This document shows positions 24,271 through 32,317 of a stretch of 35,711 nucleotides of DNA, in pieces; position 1 is the stretch's first letter; every line of letters starts with the position of its first letter. Below the pieces are notes generated by a model. The model had not been told where the DNA came from and made no database searches. It was given only the letters and a program-made list of their open reading frames with translations. Location: assembly GCA_012517385.1 (NCBI GenBank), contig JAAYUZ010000032.1, forward strand, positions 1-35,711, in the 5' to 3' direction. The DNA comes from Treponema sp. (GTDB lineage: Bacteria > Spirochaetota > Spirochaetia > Treponematales > Breznakiellaceae). Both the position numbers and the translations under genes were made by a program.

Positions 24271-24363
24271 TACTCAGCACTGGCTTTGTCGTGGACTCCG
24301 CCTCGAGAGCCTGTGGGTGCACTTTTAGGTTTGGAAAGTAAAGGGTACGGCCTGGCTACAGCC

Positions 24364-25158
24364 CTATTCCAAGCTGCCGTAGGCGCTTGCCACCTGTTGG
24401 CTTAGGGTTTCATAGACCCCCGGCCAGCCGGTGACGAGGCTACGGTGTGCAAAGGGTTCATAGGGTAAGCCTTGAAAGGTGCTGTAGGGGATGCCTGTTT
24501 CTTCGAGCATGAGAAGTCCCGCGGCCACGTCGTAGGGTTGCAGGTCCACTTCCCAGAAGCCCTGGAAAAAGCCCGCCGCCACATAGCAGAGGTCAAGGGC
24601 CGCTGAGCCCCAGCGGCGTACGTCCCGGAAGGTTTTTAGTACCCGATCCATGGCGCCATAAAAGGACTGGACCGTATCGGGGGATCGGTAGGGGGTTCCG
24701 GTGGCAATAAGGGCTGCACCGCAGTCCATGGTTCTGGCTCTGGGGAGCCTTTTCCCATTTCGCCAGGCCCCCTGTCCGGCTTCCGCGGTAAAGAGCTCCT
24801 CCGTAGAGGGCTTATATATAACCCCTAAAAGGGGCTTTTCCCCCTTCCAGAGGGCGATGGAGACAGAAAAGTGGTCCAATCCGGAAAGGTAGTTTGTAGT
24901 ACCGTCCAGAGGGTCTACAATCCAGGTGTATCCGGGACTTCGCTCCTTCTCCGTTTCTTCTCCGTAAAAGGCCGCATCCGGCAGGGCTGCTTTCAGGACG
25001 CTCTTGATGCGGCCCTCCGATTCTATATCCACAAAGGAAACAAAATCGTGGGCTGCCTTTGCATCGCCCCAGCCCGGATCCCGGCGTCGAAATTCGGACA
25101 TCTGAAAGGCTCCGGCTTCTTTGGCGGCCGAAACCATTGTCTTAAGGAGATAGGACAT
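24364..25158 (-). CDS. inositol monophosphatase family phosphatase
   Basis: The 264-residue enzyme shows the metal-binding sites of the Li-sensitive phosphatase family: FYGEET, then WIVDPLDGTTNYLSGLDHF (motif A), and WEVDLQPYDVAAGLLMLEE (motif B, where the family has W-D-x-A-A-G). Other conserved parts are DFVSFVDIESE and GVIYKPSTEELFTAEAG. It removes phosphate from myo-inositol-1-phosphate or related sugar or nucleotide phosphates; the exact substrate cannot be told from sequence. In motif B, Tyr-Asp stands for the usual Trp-Asp, a mild change. The ATG has a perfect AGGAGG five bases upstream. It is convergent with the efflux operon, with 93 unassigned bases between, in which I see no strong terminator. 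Confidence 0.9.
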   Translation of the reverse strand: MSYLLKTMVSAAKEAGAFQMSEFRRRDPGWGDAKAAHDFVSFVDIESEGRIKSVLKAALPDAAFYGEETEKERSPGYTWIVDPLDGTTNYLSGLDHFSVSIALWKGEKPLLGVIYKPSTEELFTAEAGQGAWRNGKRLPRARTMDCGAALIATGTPYRSPDTVQSFYGAMDRVLKTFRDVRRWGSAALDLCYVAAGFFQGFWEVDLQPYDVAAGLLMLEETGIPYSTFQGLPYEPFAHRSLVTGWPGVYETLSQQVASAYGSLE

Positions 25159-25226
25159 GGGGACCTCCTGGAAAGGTGCAGAGATATAAAAAGTGTACTA
25201 AAACGATCTGTTCAGGTCTAGAATGT

Positions 25227-25266
25227 ATACCCGCTTGAGCGAAGCGGTATTTCCGGGTATGCTCAA
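25227..25266 (+). promoter_or_regulatory. structured leader with alternative hairpins before apbE
   Basis: Two mutually exclusive pairings can be drawn. Hairpin A pairs ATACCCGCTT (25227-25236) with AAGCGGTAT (25242-25250), with one bulged C. Hairpin B pairs TTGAGC (25235-25240) with GCTCAA (25261-25266), three bases before the ATG. In addition, ATACCC (25227-25232) can pair with GGGTAT (25255-25260). No ribosome site is visible. A regulatory leader or a repeated intergenic element are both possible. Confidence 0.4.
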
Positions 25267-25269
25267 ACC

Positions 25270-26283
25270 ATGAAACGCACGATGTTAGTAATTATTTCTG
25301 GTGCATTGTTAACCCTTTTTTCTTGTGCAAAGCCTATGCCAGCCCAAACCGAATATGTGCTGGGGACCCTTTGCACCATCAACCTGTTTGAAAAGGGAAA
25401 GCCTGAATTATACAGGACCCTCTTTGCCCGGCTCCGGGAGATTGAGGATCGCATGAGTGTGAATAAGGATGGCACTGAACTCGATCGGGTCAACGCCGCC
25501 GCAGGCAAGACATCTGTTGTAGTTGACCCGGATGTTATCGAAGTTCTCTCTGCGGCTCTCCGCTATGCTGAGCTTTCTGACGGTGTCTTTGATCCTACCG
25601 TTGGCCCCCTGGTGAAACTCTGGGGTATCGGCACCGATAACGCCCGGGTTCCAGAGGCTGCTGAAATTAAGGCGGTGCTGCCGCTGATCAATTATAAGGA
25701 CGTGGTGCTGGATAGCCAGGCAAAGACTATATATCTGAAACGGCCCGGCATGGCCCTGGATCTGGGAGCCATTGCCAAGGGCTATGCAGCGGATGAAATG
25801 GTCCGGATTCTGAAAAAAAACGGGGTCGAGCGAGCTATCATCGATTTGGGGGGAAATGTGCTTGCCTATGGCGAAAAACAGGGGGGTAAACCATGGCGCA
25901 TCGGTGTCCAGGATCCCATCGGAGAGCGGGGCGCATATATTGGTATTCTGGAAATTAAAAACAAGACCATGGTAACCTCCGGGGTGTATGAACGGTTTTT
26001 AATTCAAGATGGAATACGCTATCATCATATTCTTTCTACATCCAACGGGTATCCGGTACAGAATGGTCTTATCTCGGTAACGATCATCACCGACCGTTCA
26101 ATTGATGCGGATGGGCTTTCTACTAGCGTGTTTGCTCTGGGGTATGAAAAGGGGCGAGCCCTGCTTGAGCGTCTGGGTAATGTGGAGGGAATATTTATTT
26201 TTGATGATGGAACTGTGCGGGCAACCGATGGAGTGCGGTCCAGTTTTAATATAACGAGCGAACGGTATCATTGGGCTGATTAG
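25270..26283 (+). CDS. apbE: ApbE-type FAD:protein FMN transferase, lipoprotein
   Basis: The enzyme attaches FMN through a phosphoester bond to Thr/Ser of target proteins such as NqrB/NqrC or RnfD/RnfG; in Treponema pallidum the homologue Ftp (TP0796) also hydrolyses FAD. The 337-residue protein starts with a lipoprotein signal ending LTLFSC (Cys19), so it is anchored in the periplasm. Motifs in order are EIEDRMSVNKDGTELDRVN, FDPTVGPLVKLWGI, MALDLGAIAKGYAAD, IDLGGNV, MVTSGVYERF, YHHILSTSNGYPV and TIITDRSIDADGLSTSVFAL, the last giving the Mg-binding Asp/Thr region. Translation seems to start at 25270 without a ribosome site. It ends seven bases from the stop of the convergent PIN gene. Confidence 0.93.
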   Translation: MKRTMLVIISGALLTLFSCAKPMPAQTEYVLGTLCTINLFEKGKPELYRTLFARLREIEDRMSVNKDGTELDRVNAAAGKTSVVVDPDVIEVLSAALRYAELSDGVFDPTVGPLVKLWGIGTDNARVPEAAEIKAVLPLINYKDVVLDSQAKTIYLKRPGMALDLGAIAKGYAADEMVRILKKNGVERAIIDLGGNVLAYGEKQGGKPWRIGVQDPIGERGAYIGILEIKNKTMVTSGVYERFLIQDGIRYHHILSTSNGYPVQNGLISVTIITDRSIDADGLSTSVFALGYEKGRALLERLGNVEGIFIFDDGTVRATDGVRSSFNITSERYHWAD

Positions 26284-26290
26284 GATCCGC

Positions 26291-26881
26291 TTAAAGCAGC
26301 TTGATCATGGCCATGGCAACCTGCTCTGCCCAGGAGAGTCGGTAGGCCGTATAGTTATTTCGTTCCAGAATGTTCTTATGCCAGCGCGGGTAGGACTTGC
26401 TTCCTTCTGGGGCAAAGCCTCTGAGGATCTCTATGGCCACAAGGCTGTCAAAGCAATCCAGTCCCGCATCTTCCGCGGCCATGAGTATTTTCCGATCCTC
26501 TGCGAGCAGGGGCCTGCGATGCTTTTTTGCGGTTTCTATAAGGAGCAAGTCAGTGGAAGCTTTCTTTGCGCGGGCAGAACTACCCGCTGCACCGTCCTGG
26601 GGTGGGCGGGTTATGGAAGCTGCAGGCCCTGTATTTGACAGCCTGGCCAGGACCTCCGCTGGAACTATTTGTATGTAGATCGGACTGCCATTCTGTTGAA
26701 CCAGGGATGGTCCAGCCTCAGCGGCCGCCTCGGGAATGGTGATAAGCTGCCATATTTTTGTGGCGGTTTCCAGAGCACCGATATCGGATAGTACGATGAT
26801 GCTCGAGGCATCTATCAGTATTTCCCGAAAATGCCGGGCGGCTTCTACAAAGGCTTCCGGATCGGGGTCCAGATGATGCAT
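26291..26881 (-). CDS. PIN-domain protein
   Basis: The 196-residue protein has the acidic residues of a PIN nuclease fold in the right order: Asp24 in ILIDASSIIVLSDIGALE, Glu51 or Glu55 in ITIPEAAAE, Asp111 in ASTDLLLIETAKK and Asp129 in LLAEDRKIL. PIN proteins are mostly Mg-dependent RNases, including VapC toxins. This one is longer than VapC (about 130), with a Pro/Gly/Ala-rich insertion at about 85-107 and an extra C-terminal region of 45 residues rich in aromatics. No antitoxin-like gene lies beside it, so a VapBC module is unlikely. It starts four bases after the stop of the immunophilin fusion gene and is therefore probably the last gene of that operon. Confidence 0.65.
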   Translation of the reverse strand: MHHLDPDPEAFVEAARHFREILIDASSIIVLSDIGALETATKIWQLITIPEAAAEAGPSLVQQNGSPIYIQIVPAEVLARLSNTGPAASITRPPQDGAAGSSARAKKASTDLLLIETAKKHRRPLLAEDRKILMAAEDAGLDCFDSLVAIEILRGFAPEGSKSYPRWHKNILERNNYTAYRLSWAEQVAMAMIKLL

Positions 26882-26885
26882 GGGC

Positions 26886-27923
26886 CTATTTTATCGCCAC
26901 CAGTTCCATTTCAAATACAAGGAACGCATTGGGTGGGATGACCCCTCCCGCACCCCGTTCACCGTAGGCCAGTTCGGGGGGAAGCACCACAAGCCGTTTT
27001 TCTCCCTTTTTCATATCCAGCACCATCTGATCCCATCCGGGAATGACCCTGCCCGCACCAACCTGAAACTGAAAGGGTCCGCCGTGAAAATCCGAAGCGT
27101 CAAAGGTTTCGCCGTTTAAAAACATACCCTTGTAGTTCACCGAGACCGTATTCCCCGCCTGAGGTTTTGGGCCGGTCCCTTCTTTTAAAATAAGAAAGCG
27201 AATCCCGTTAGCGGTAGTCTGGGCCCCAGGATACTTGGTTGCAATAAGGGTCAAGTCGGCCTGTCGTTTTGCGGCGCTCCGTTCTGCTGCCGCTGCGGCA
27301 GCATTTTTTAAAAGGCTGTCAAAGGCTGCCTGGTCGTTTTTAAAGGCCCGGGCTTCAGCCCCATTACGGATTATGGTTATGCTCTTAATCTTATCTCCCT
27401 GCTGGATCGCATGTACTACATCCTGTCCTTCGACCACATGTCCAAAAACGGTATGTTTCCCGTCTAGCCAGGGAGTAGCCTTGTGGGTAATAAAGAACTG
27501 GCTGCCATTGGTGTTTGGCCCCGCATTGGCCATAGAAAGGACCCCCGGTCCGTCATGTTTTAGGTCATCTACAATTTCATCGGGAAATTTGTAGCCCGGT
27601 CCTCCGGTTCCATTCCCGAGGGGATCTCCTCCCTGAATCATGAAATCACTGATGACCCGATGAAAGGTAAGTCCATTATAATAGGGTTTACCTCCGGCGG
27701 CATTCAGTTTGCCCTCCGCAAGGCCGGTAAAATTGCAAACTGTGAGGGGTGTTTTTTTATATTCCAGTTTAATTACGATATCTCCCCGGTCGGTGCTGAT
27801 CCGGGCAAAGAGACCATCCCCCAGATTAGCATCCTGAGGTAAGGAATTGACGCTGCTTGCCAATAACATAAAAAATAAACCTCCTAGATAAGTCCTGATC
27901 CGTTTCGTGATGCGAATGTTCAT
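26886..27923 (-). CDS. secreted dual immunophilin: cyclophilin-FKBP fusion prolyl isomerase
   Basis: The 345-residue protein joins two unrelated peptidyl-prolyl isomerase families. A signal peptide (about 1-27, [14 protein letters not shown]) sends it to the periplasm. The cyclophilin domain (about 36-190) shows [40 protein letters not shown] and [11 protein letters not shown]. An Ala-rich helical linker (about 195-235) leads to the FKBP domain (about 250-345) with [36 protein letters not shown] and [18 protein letters not shown]. Cyclophilin-FKBP proteins of this order are known from Treponema denticola and a few others, which supports the spirochete assignment. A GGAGAA ribosome site lies in the end of the kinase gene, whose stop is two bases upstream, so the two are co-translated. 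Confidence 0.93.
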   Translation of the reverse strand: MNIRITKRIRTYLGGLFFMLLASSVNSLPQDANLGDGLFARISTDRGDIVIKLEYKKTPLTVCNFTGLAEGKLNAAGGKPYYNGLTFHRVISDFMIQGGDPLGNGTGGPGYKFPDEIVDDLKHDGPGVLSMANAGPNTNGSQFFITHKATPWLDGKHTVFGHVVEGQDVVHAIQQGDKIKSITIIRNGAEARAFKNDQAAFDSLLKNAAAAAAERSAAKRQADLTLIATKYPGAQTTANGIRFLILKEGTGPKPQAGNTVSVNYKGMFLNGETFDASDFHGGPFQFQVGAGRVIPGWDQMVLDMKKGEKRLVVLPPELAYGERGAGGVIPPNAFLVFEMELVAIK

Positions 27924-27925
27924 AT

Positions 27926-30637
27926 TTATAATTCTCCTAATGCATGCTGTATTTGACGGCGAATGCCCAGGGTTTCCCGTAGTATGTCATTGGCATCATC
28001 TTCCAGTGCTTCCTGATTCTGTTCCTGGACAGCCTTCCGGTAGCGCTTAACCAATTGGAGTCCCCGAATACTTCCCAGAGCAGAAAGGATGCTTACCACT
28101 CCGTGAAGAGCTTCTGCGGCTTCATTATACCTGGCTGCTTCGTGATATTCCTTGAACTGTTCCATGTGTTTTGGCAGGTCCTGGGAAGCGATTAGCAGGA
28201 GCCGTCTGAATTCATCCTGGGATGACACATAATGACGCTTGAGTCGATTGATATCAAAATATTCTTTTTTTGTCATTATTGTATCAATCAGATTGAGCAG
28301 GGTTGAGGCATTTACCGGTTTGGAAACATAGGCATCAAAATCTGAGAGGGGCTGTTCATGTCCCAGTTCAGATTCTGTGTAGGCAGTGAGGGCTATGATG
28401 GATATCCGGGGATCATAGTTTAATCCTGTATAAGAACGGATGGTAGAGGCTGTAGCGATGCCATCCATACCGGGCATTTGCAGGTCCATCAATATTAGAT
28501 CAAAGTCGCCCTTTTCTAATTTTTGAATAGCCACCAGACCATCTTCTGCCACCTCCACATGGTGACCTGCTTTTTTTAAAAAATAGTGGAGATAATCCCT
28601 GTTTACCGGATTATCTTCGGCAATCAGTATGGAAAGCTTTTTTCGGGCAATGTAATCAAATTCTTCAGCCTGAAGCGGTACTCCGGTGGCAGCACTTACC
28701 GGTGTATAAAAATAGAAGGTGCTGCCCTGACCGGGGACGCTTTCAAAGGTGATGTCTCCGCCCATTTTAACCGCCAGCTCCTTGGATATGGCCAGTCCTA
28801 AACCGGTCCCCTGATATTTTTTATTTAGTTTGCTGCTCAGCTGGGCAAAATGGCGGAACAACTTCTGCTGGTCCATTCCTGAAATACCAATGCCCGTATC
28901 CCGGACAGAAACAAAGAGGCCAGGCATATTATCCTTTGCACGGATGGCGCAGTGGACCACTACCTGCCCTGACTCGGTGAATTTTATAGCGTTGGAAACC
29001 AGGTTAGAAATGATCCGGCTAATTTTTATCCGGTCCGCATTGATCGTCGGAAAGCCCCCATCATCAATATTGTACTGAAACACCAGCCCCTTTTCTTCGG
29101 CCTGAGCTTTAAAGGGTATAAGTATATTATCTATGGTCTCTTTGAGAGAAAAATCCTCCCGGTATAGTTCCACCGTCCTGGCTTCTATTTTAGAAAGGTC
29201 CAGGAGGTCATTTAAAATAGCCAGCAGGGACTGGCTGGATGCCTGTATGGCTCTGATACGGTCATACTGGTCCTGCCGGGGATTATCAGTTAACAGCACC
29301 TCTGAAAGGGATATGATGCCTGCCAGGGGGGTGCGGATTTCGTGGCCCATGTTTGCCAGGAATTCGCTTTTTGCCTTGTTTGCCGCTTCGGCCGCCTCCT
29401 TGGCGTTTCTGAGCATCTCATCCAGGGTCCGTCTGCGGCTTATGTCTTCCATGATGCAGAGATAATGGGTTATGATACCGGTCGGATTTCGTATAGCCGA
29501 TATGGAGAGGGAGCTCCAGAAGGGGTCGCCACTTATGCGGTTGCAGCGGATTTCTCCCTTCCAATCAATCCCAGCCCGTATGGAGCCGAGCATATCCTCA
29601 TAGGTGTTTGGCTCCGCCGTACTCGAAAAATATTCAAGGAATTTATTGCCGATGGCCTGCTCCGGTCCTGAGCCGGTCATGCTAAAGAATGCGGGGTTTA
29701 CATATTCAATGGAAAGCTCCCCATTGATGATCAAAATGGACACGGGGCTTTGGTCCACCGCCTGATACATTTTTCGGAGCATTTCCTCTGATTTCCGTCT
29801 GAGGGTAATGTCCCGGATGATGCCTACGGTGCCGACAAAAACCCGCTGTGATGAATCATCCATTTGCTGGTAAGCCCCTGCGGCGGACACTTCGCCATAG
29901 GAAATAATGGTGGCAAGCATCTCCTCATGACGCCCCAGATTATTTGGTTTACGCTTTATTCTAAGCTCTAAATTTTCAGTTTTTCGATCAACACTCCTCC
30001 GTTCATCGAAAAGTTTTGGCGCAAACCGGTTTCCTGTAATATTGTTCTTATAAAGTTTCAGTATATTCTCTCTGCTTACCTGAGACACATCTTCATCAAA
30101 AAGAATGGTACTGAAATGCTTGCCAATCAGTTCTTCCGGTTCATAGCCTAAGGAACGGACTGACTGATTCACAAAGGTAAAGTTCCCATCGGGGTCCAGC
30201 TCATACACAATATCTGGTATAGCTTCCACCAGGTTATGGTATCGCTGAGATGCGAACAGTAATTCCTGCTGGAGGCTGTTTCGTATACTCCAGATCCGGA
30301 ACATATTGGAATCAAGCATGGTATACCAATCAGGAGCATCGGTTAGAATATAGTCACTGGTCCCCAGTTTCAGAAGCGTCTCCAGGCGGTCCTGCTCTGA
30401 ACGACTTCCCAGGGCGATGCAGGGAATAAATGGATATTGATGGATGATATCTTCAACCGCCAGACTTGCATGAACCAGGATCATATCGATGGCTTCCTGA
30501 TGCAGTATATGAAATGCCTCTTTGACAGATGAGACAAGCTTGTAACTGTTTTGATGCTGATTCTCTGTGAGGCTTTCCGGTGGAATTGTAGATGTCCCAT
30601 CCTGGTCAAGGATGATCAATACTCTCAGGCCTGGCAT
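27926..30637 (-). CDS. hybrid histidine kinase with degenerate receiver and Hpt ends
   Basis: The 903-residue soluble protein has these domains: receiver-like (about 4-125), PAS (about 132-280), PAS (about 288-402), HisKA with His432 in [11 protein letters not shown], ATPase ([40 protein letters not shown]), a true receiver (about 668-790) with [10 protein letters not shown] and Asp718 in [13 protein letters not shown], and a C-terminal Hpt-like bundle (about 800-903). The first receiver has His56 where the phospho-Asp should be ([10 protein letters not shown]). The Hpt-like part reads [16 protein letters not shown] where the family has A-H-x-L-K-G, so Glu842 replaces the phospho-His. Both end domains therefore look non-phosphorylatable. 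It heads an operon with the immunophilin fusion and the PIN gene. No transmembrane segment is seen. Confidence 0.9.
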   Translation of the reverse strand: MPGLRVLIILDQDGTSTIPPESLTENQHQNSYKLVSSVKEAFHILHQEAIDMILVHASLAVEDIIHQYPFIPCIALGSRSEQDRLETLLKLGTSDYILTDAPDWYTMLDSNMFRIWSIRNSLQQELLFASQRYHNLVEAIPDIVYELDPDGNFTFVNQSVRSLGYEPEELIGKHFSTILFDEDVSQVSRENILKLYKNNITGNRFAPKLFDERRSVDRKTENLELRIKRKPNNLGRHEEMLATIISYGEVSAAGAYQQMDDSSQRVFVGTVGIIRDITLRRKSEEMLRKMYQAVDQSPVSILIINGELSIEYVNPAFFSMTGSGPEQAIGNKFLEYFSSTAEPNTYEDMLGSIRAGIDWKGEIRCNRISGDPFWSSLSISAIRNPTGIITHYLCIMEDISRRRTLDEMLRNAKEAAEAANKAKSEFLANMGHEIRTPLAGIISLSEVLLTDNPRQDQYDRIRAIQASSQSLLAILNDLLDLSKIEARTVELYREDFSLKETIDNILIPFKAQAEEKGLVFQYNIDDGGFPTINADRIKISRIISNLVSNAIKFTESGQVVVHCAIRAKDNMPGLFVSVRDTGIGISGMDQQKLFRHFAQLSSKLNKKYQGTGLGLAISKELAVKMGGDITFESVPGQGSTFYFYTPVSAATGVPLQAEEFDYIARKKLSILIAEDNPVNRDYLHYFLKKAGHHVEVAEDGLVAIQKLEKGDFDLILMDLQMPGMDGIATASTIRSYTGLNYDPRISIIALTAYTESELGHEQPLSDFDAYVSKPVNASTLLNLIDTIMTKKEYFDINRLKRHYVSSQDEFRRLLLIASQDLPKHMEQFKEYHEAARYNEAAEALHGVVSILSALGSIRGLQLVKRYRKAVQEQNQEALEDDANDILRETLGIRRQIQHALGEL

Positions 30638-30687
30638 ATTTATCAGCTACCCCTTCTTAAAAAGACTGTTCTTCCAAAACAAGCTGA

Positions 30688-30716
30688 CTTCTAAAAGAAC
30701 CTTAAGTATGAGTCAA
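30688..30716 (-). promoter_or_regulatory. possible promoter of the hybrid kinase operon
   Basis: On the minus strand, -35 TTGACT (30711-30716), a 17-base spacer and a weak -10 TAGAAG (30688-30693). The -35 touches the AT-rich palindrome at 30715-30741. Confidence 0.35.
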
Positions 30717-30741
30717 ATCTAAAAAACGGCTTTTTAGATTT
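30715..30741. terminator. AT-rich hairpin after glpK
   Basis: AAATCTAAAAA (30715-30725) and TTTTTAGATTT (30731-30741) form an 11-pair stem with a 5-base loop, starting a few bases after the glpK stop. The stem has only one G-C pair, so it is an atypical terminator. Since it abuts the -35 of the next gene it might instead be an operator. Confidence 0.4.
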
Positions 30742-30744
30742 ACC

Positions 30745-32238
30745 TTAAAAGCGGTAACTGCGGGCCGCTTCTATGGCCCGATGCCATTGTGCAAGCAGCT
30801 GCTCCCTGGTATCGTGATTCATCGAAGGCTGGAAACGGCGACGCATCCGCCAGTTCACTTCAATATCCCGGAGGCTGTCCCAGTAACCAACTTCAAGGCC
30901 CGCAAGATATGCTGCTCCAAGGGCAGTAATTTCCATTACTTCCGGTAAAGTCACCGCTTTTCCCAGTATATCCGATTGATACTGCATAAGGAAAGAGTTC
31001 GCCGCAGCACCGCCGTCGGCTTTTAGTTCCAGGATTGCCTGGCCATAGTCACTTTCCATGGCATCAATTAAATCCCTGGACTGAAAGGCAATACTTTCCA
31101 GTGCGGCCCGGACGATGTGAGCCCGGTTGCTGCCCCGGGTCAAGCCCACTATGGTTCCCCGAACGTCCGGATCCCAGTAGGGAGCCCCCATACCGACAAA
31201 GGCGGGCACTATAAAGACGCCGCCGGTAGATTCCACCGACTTTGCCAGGGCTTCCGATTCGGCTGAGTTGCTTATCAATTGCAGTTCATCCCGTAGCCAT
31301 TGTATGACCGCTCCTGCAATAAACACACTCCCTTCCAGGGCATAGGTTGTTTCGCCTCCGATTTTCCATGCGATGGTGGTAAGAAGATTATTTTTAGAAG
31401 CGATGGGACTATTTCCCGTGTTCAACAGGGTAAAACAGCCGGTCCCATAGGTGTTTTTTACTGACCCGGGGCTGAAACAGGCATGCCCAAAGAGGGCGGC
31501 CTGCTGGTCCCCTGCGCAGCCGGTGACAGGGATGCTTTTCCCGAACAGCTCTGGTTTTGTGTTTGCAAAGAAGCCTGAGGAGGGCAGCACTTCGGGTAAA
31601 ATGGGACGGGGGACGCCAAAAATGGTAAGGAGTTGATCATCCCACTGGAGGGTTTTTATATTAAAGAGCAGTGTCCGGGATGCATTGGTAACATCGGTCA
31701 GGTGTTTGCCGGTAAGTTTGTACATAAGCCAGGAATCGACGGTTCCAAAGCAGAGCTCCCCCGCTTCGGCACGGGCTTTTAGGCCTGGAATTTCCTGGAA
31801 CAGCCACATTAACTTGCTGGCAGAAAAGTAGGGGTCCAGAACCAGGCCTGTTTTTTCGCGGACCACATCGGAATGTCCCAGGGCTTTTAATTCCCGGCAG
31901 ATATCCGCACTGCGGCGGCACTGCCACACGATGGCGTTGTAGACCGGTTTCCCGGTCTTCTGTTCCCACACAAGGGTGGTTTCCCGTTGGTTTGTGATAC
32001 CTATGGCGGCGATTTGTTCTGCCGTAATCTGGGCCTGATCTATCGCTTCCCGGGCAGCTTCGTACTGGGTTCTCCAAATTTCTTCCGGATCATGTTCAAC
32101 CCAGCCACCCTGGGGGTAAATTTGGCGGAAGGGTTTTTGAGAAAGGGCTATGACAGCCCCTGAGTGGTTAAACAGGATAGCCCGGGATGTGGTGGTTCCC
32201 TGATCCAGGGCAAGGATATATTGCTGCGTTGCGGCCAT
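30745..32238 (-). CDS. glpK: glycerol kinase
   Basis: GlpK phosphorylates glycerol to sn-glycerol 3-phosphate. The 497-residue protein has the FGGY-family motifs YILALDQGTTTSRAILF, GWVEHDPEEIW, ITNQRETTLVWE, IVWQCRRSADIC, CAGDQQAALFGHACF, GAPYWDPDVRGTIVGLTRG and LKADGGAAANSFLMQ. The length is the usual one. The start is the ATG at 32238, with GGAGGT seven bases upstream; an in-frame codon at 32343 would add 35 non-homologous residues before the promoter and is rejected. No glpF or glpD is beside it. The gene diverges from a coiled-coil protein gene. Confidence 0.96.
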   Translation of the reverse strand: MAATQQYILALDQGTTTSRAILFNHSGAVIALSQKPFRQIYPQGGWVEHDPEEIWRTQYEAAREAIDQAQITAEQIAAIGITNQRETTLVWEQKTGKPVYNAIVWQCRRSADICRELKALGHSDVVREKTGLVLDPYFSASKLMWLFQEIPGLKARAEAGELCFGTVDSWLMYKLTGKHLTDVTNASRTLLFNIKTLQWDDQLLTIFGVPRPILPEVLPSSGFFANTKPELFGKSIPVTGCAGDQQAALFGHACFSPGSVKNTYGTGCFTLLNTGNSPIASKNNLLTTIAWKIGGETTYALEGSVFIAGAVIQWLRDELQLISNSAESEALAKSVESTGGVFIVPAFVGMGAPYWDPDVRGTIVGLTRGSNRAHIVRAALESIAFQSRDLIDAMESDYGQAILELKADGGAAANSFLMQYQSDILGKAVTLPEVMEITALGAAYLAGLEVGYWDSLRDIEVNWRMRRRFQPSMNHDTREQLLAQWHRAIEAARSYRF

Positions 32239-32258
32239 GTGGTTTACCTCCGGCCATA

Positions 32259-32264
32259 AGTATA
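32259..32264 (-). promoter_or_regulatory. extended -10 promoter of glpK
   Basis: On the minus strand, TATACT preceded by TGG gives an extended -10 (TGn-TATACT). No good -35 is present, which extended -10 promoters tolerate. The start near 32252 would place GGAGGT at the very 5' end of the mRNA. Confidence 0.5.
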
Positions 32265-32317
32265 CCATCGATTGGATAAGTCCTGTGGTAAAAAAGTACT
32301 GGATAAAAGCTGAGACA

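Noticed and set aside
24271-24363. Terminator between the PII-like gene and the convergent phosphatase gene
   Set aside because: Only a 4-pair stem (GGCT / AGCC) without a T-run can be drawn; I see nothing else in this gap.
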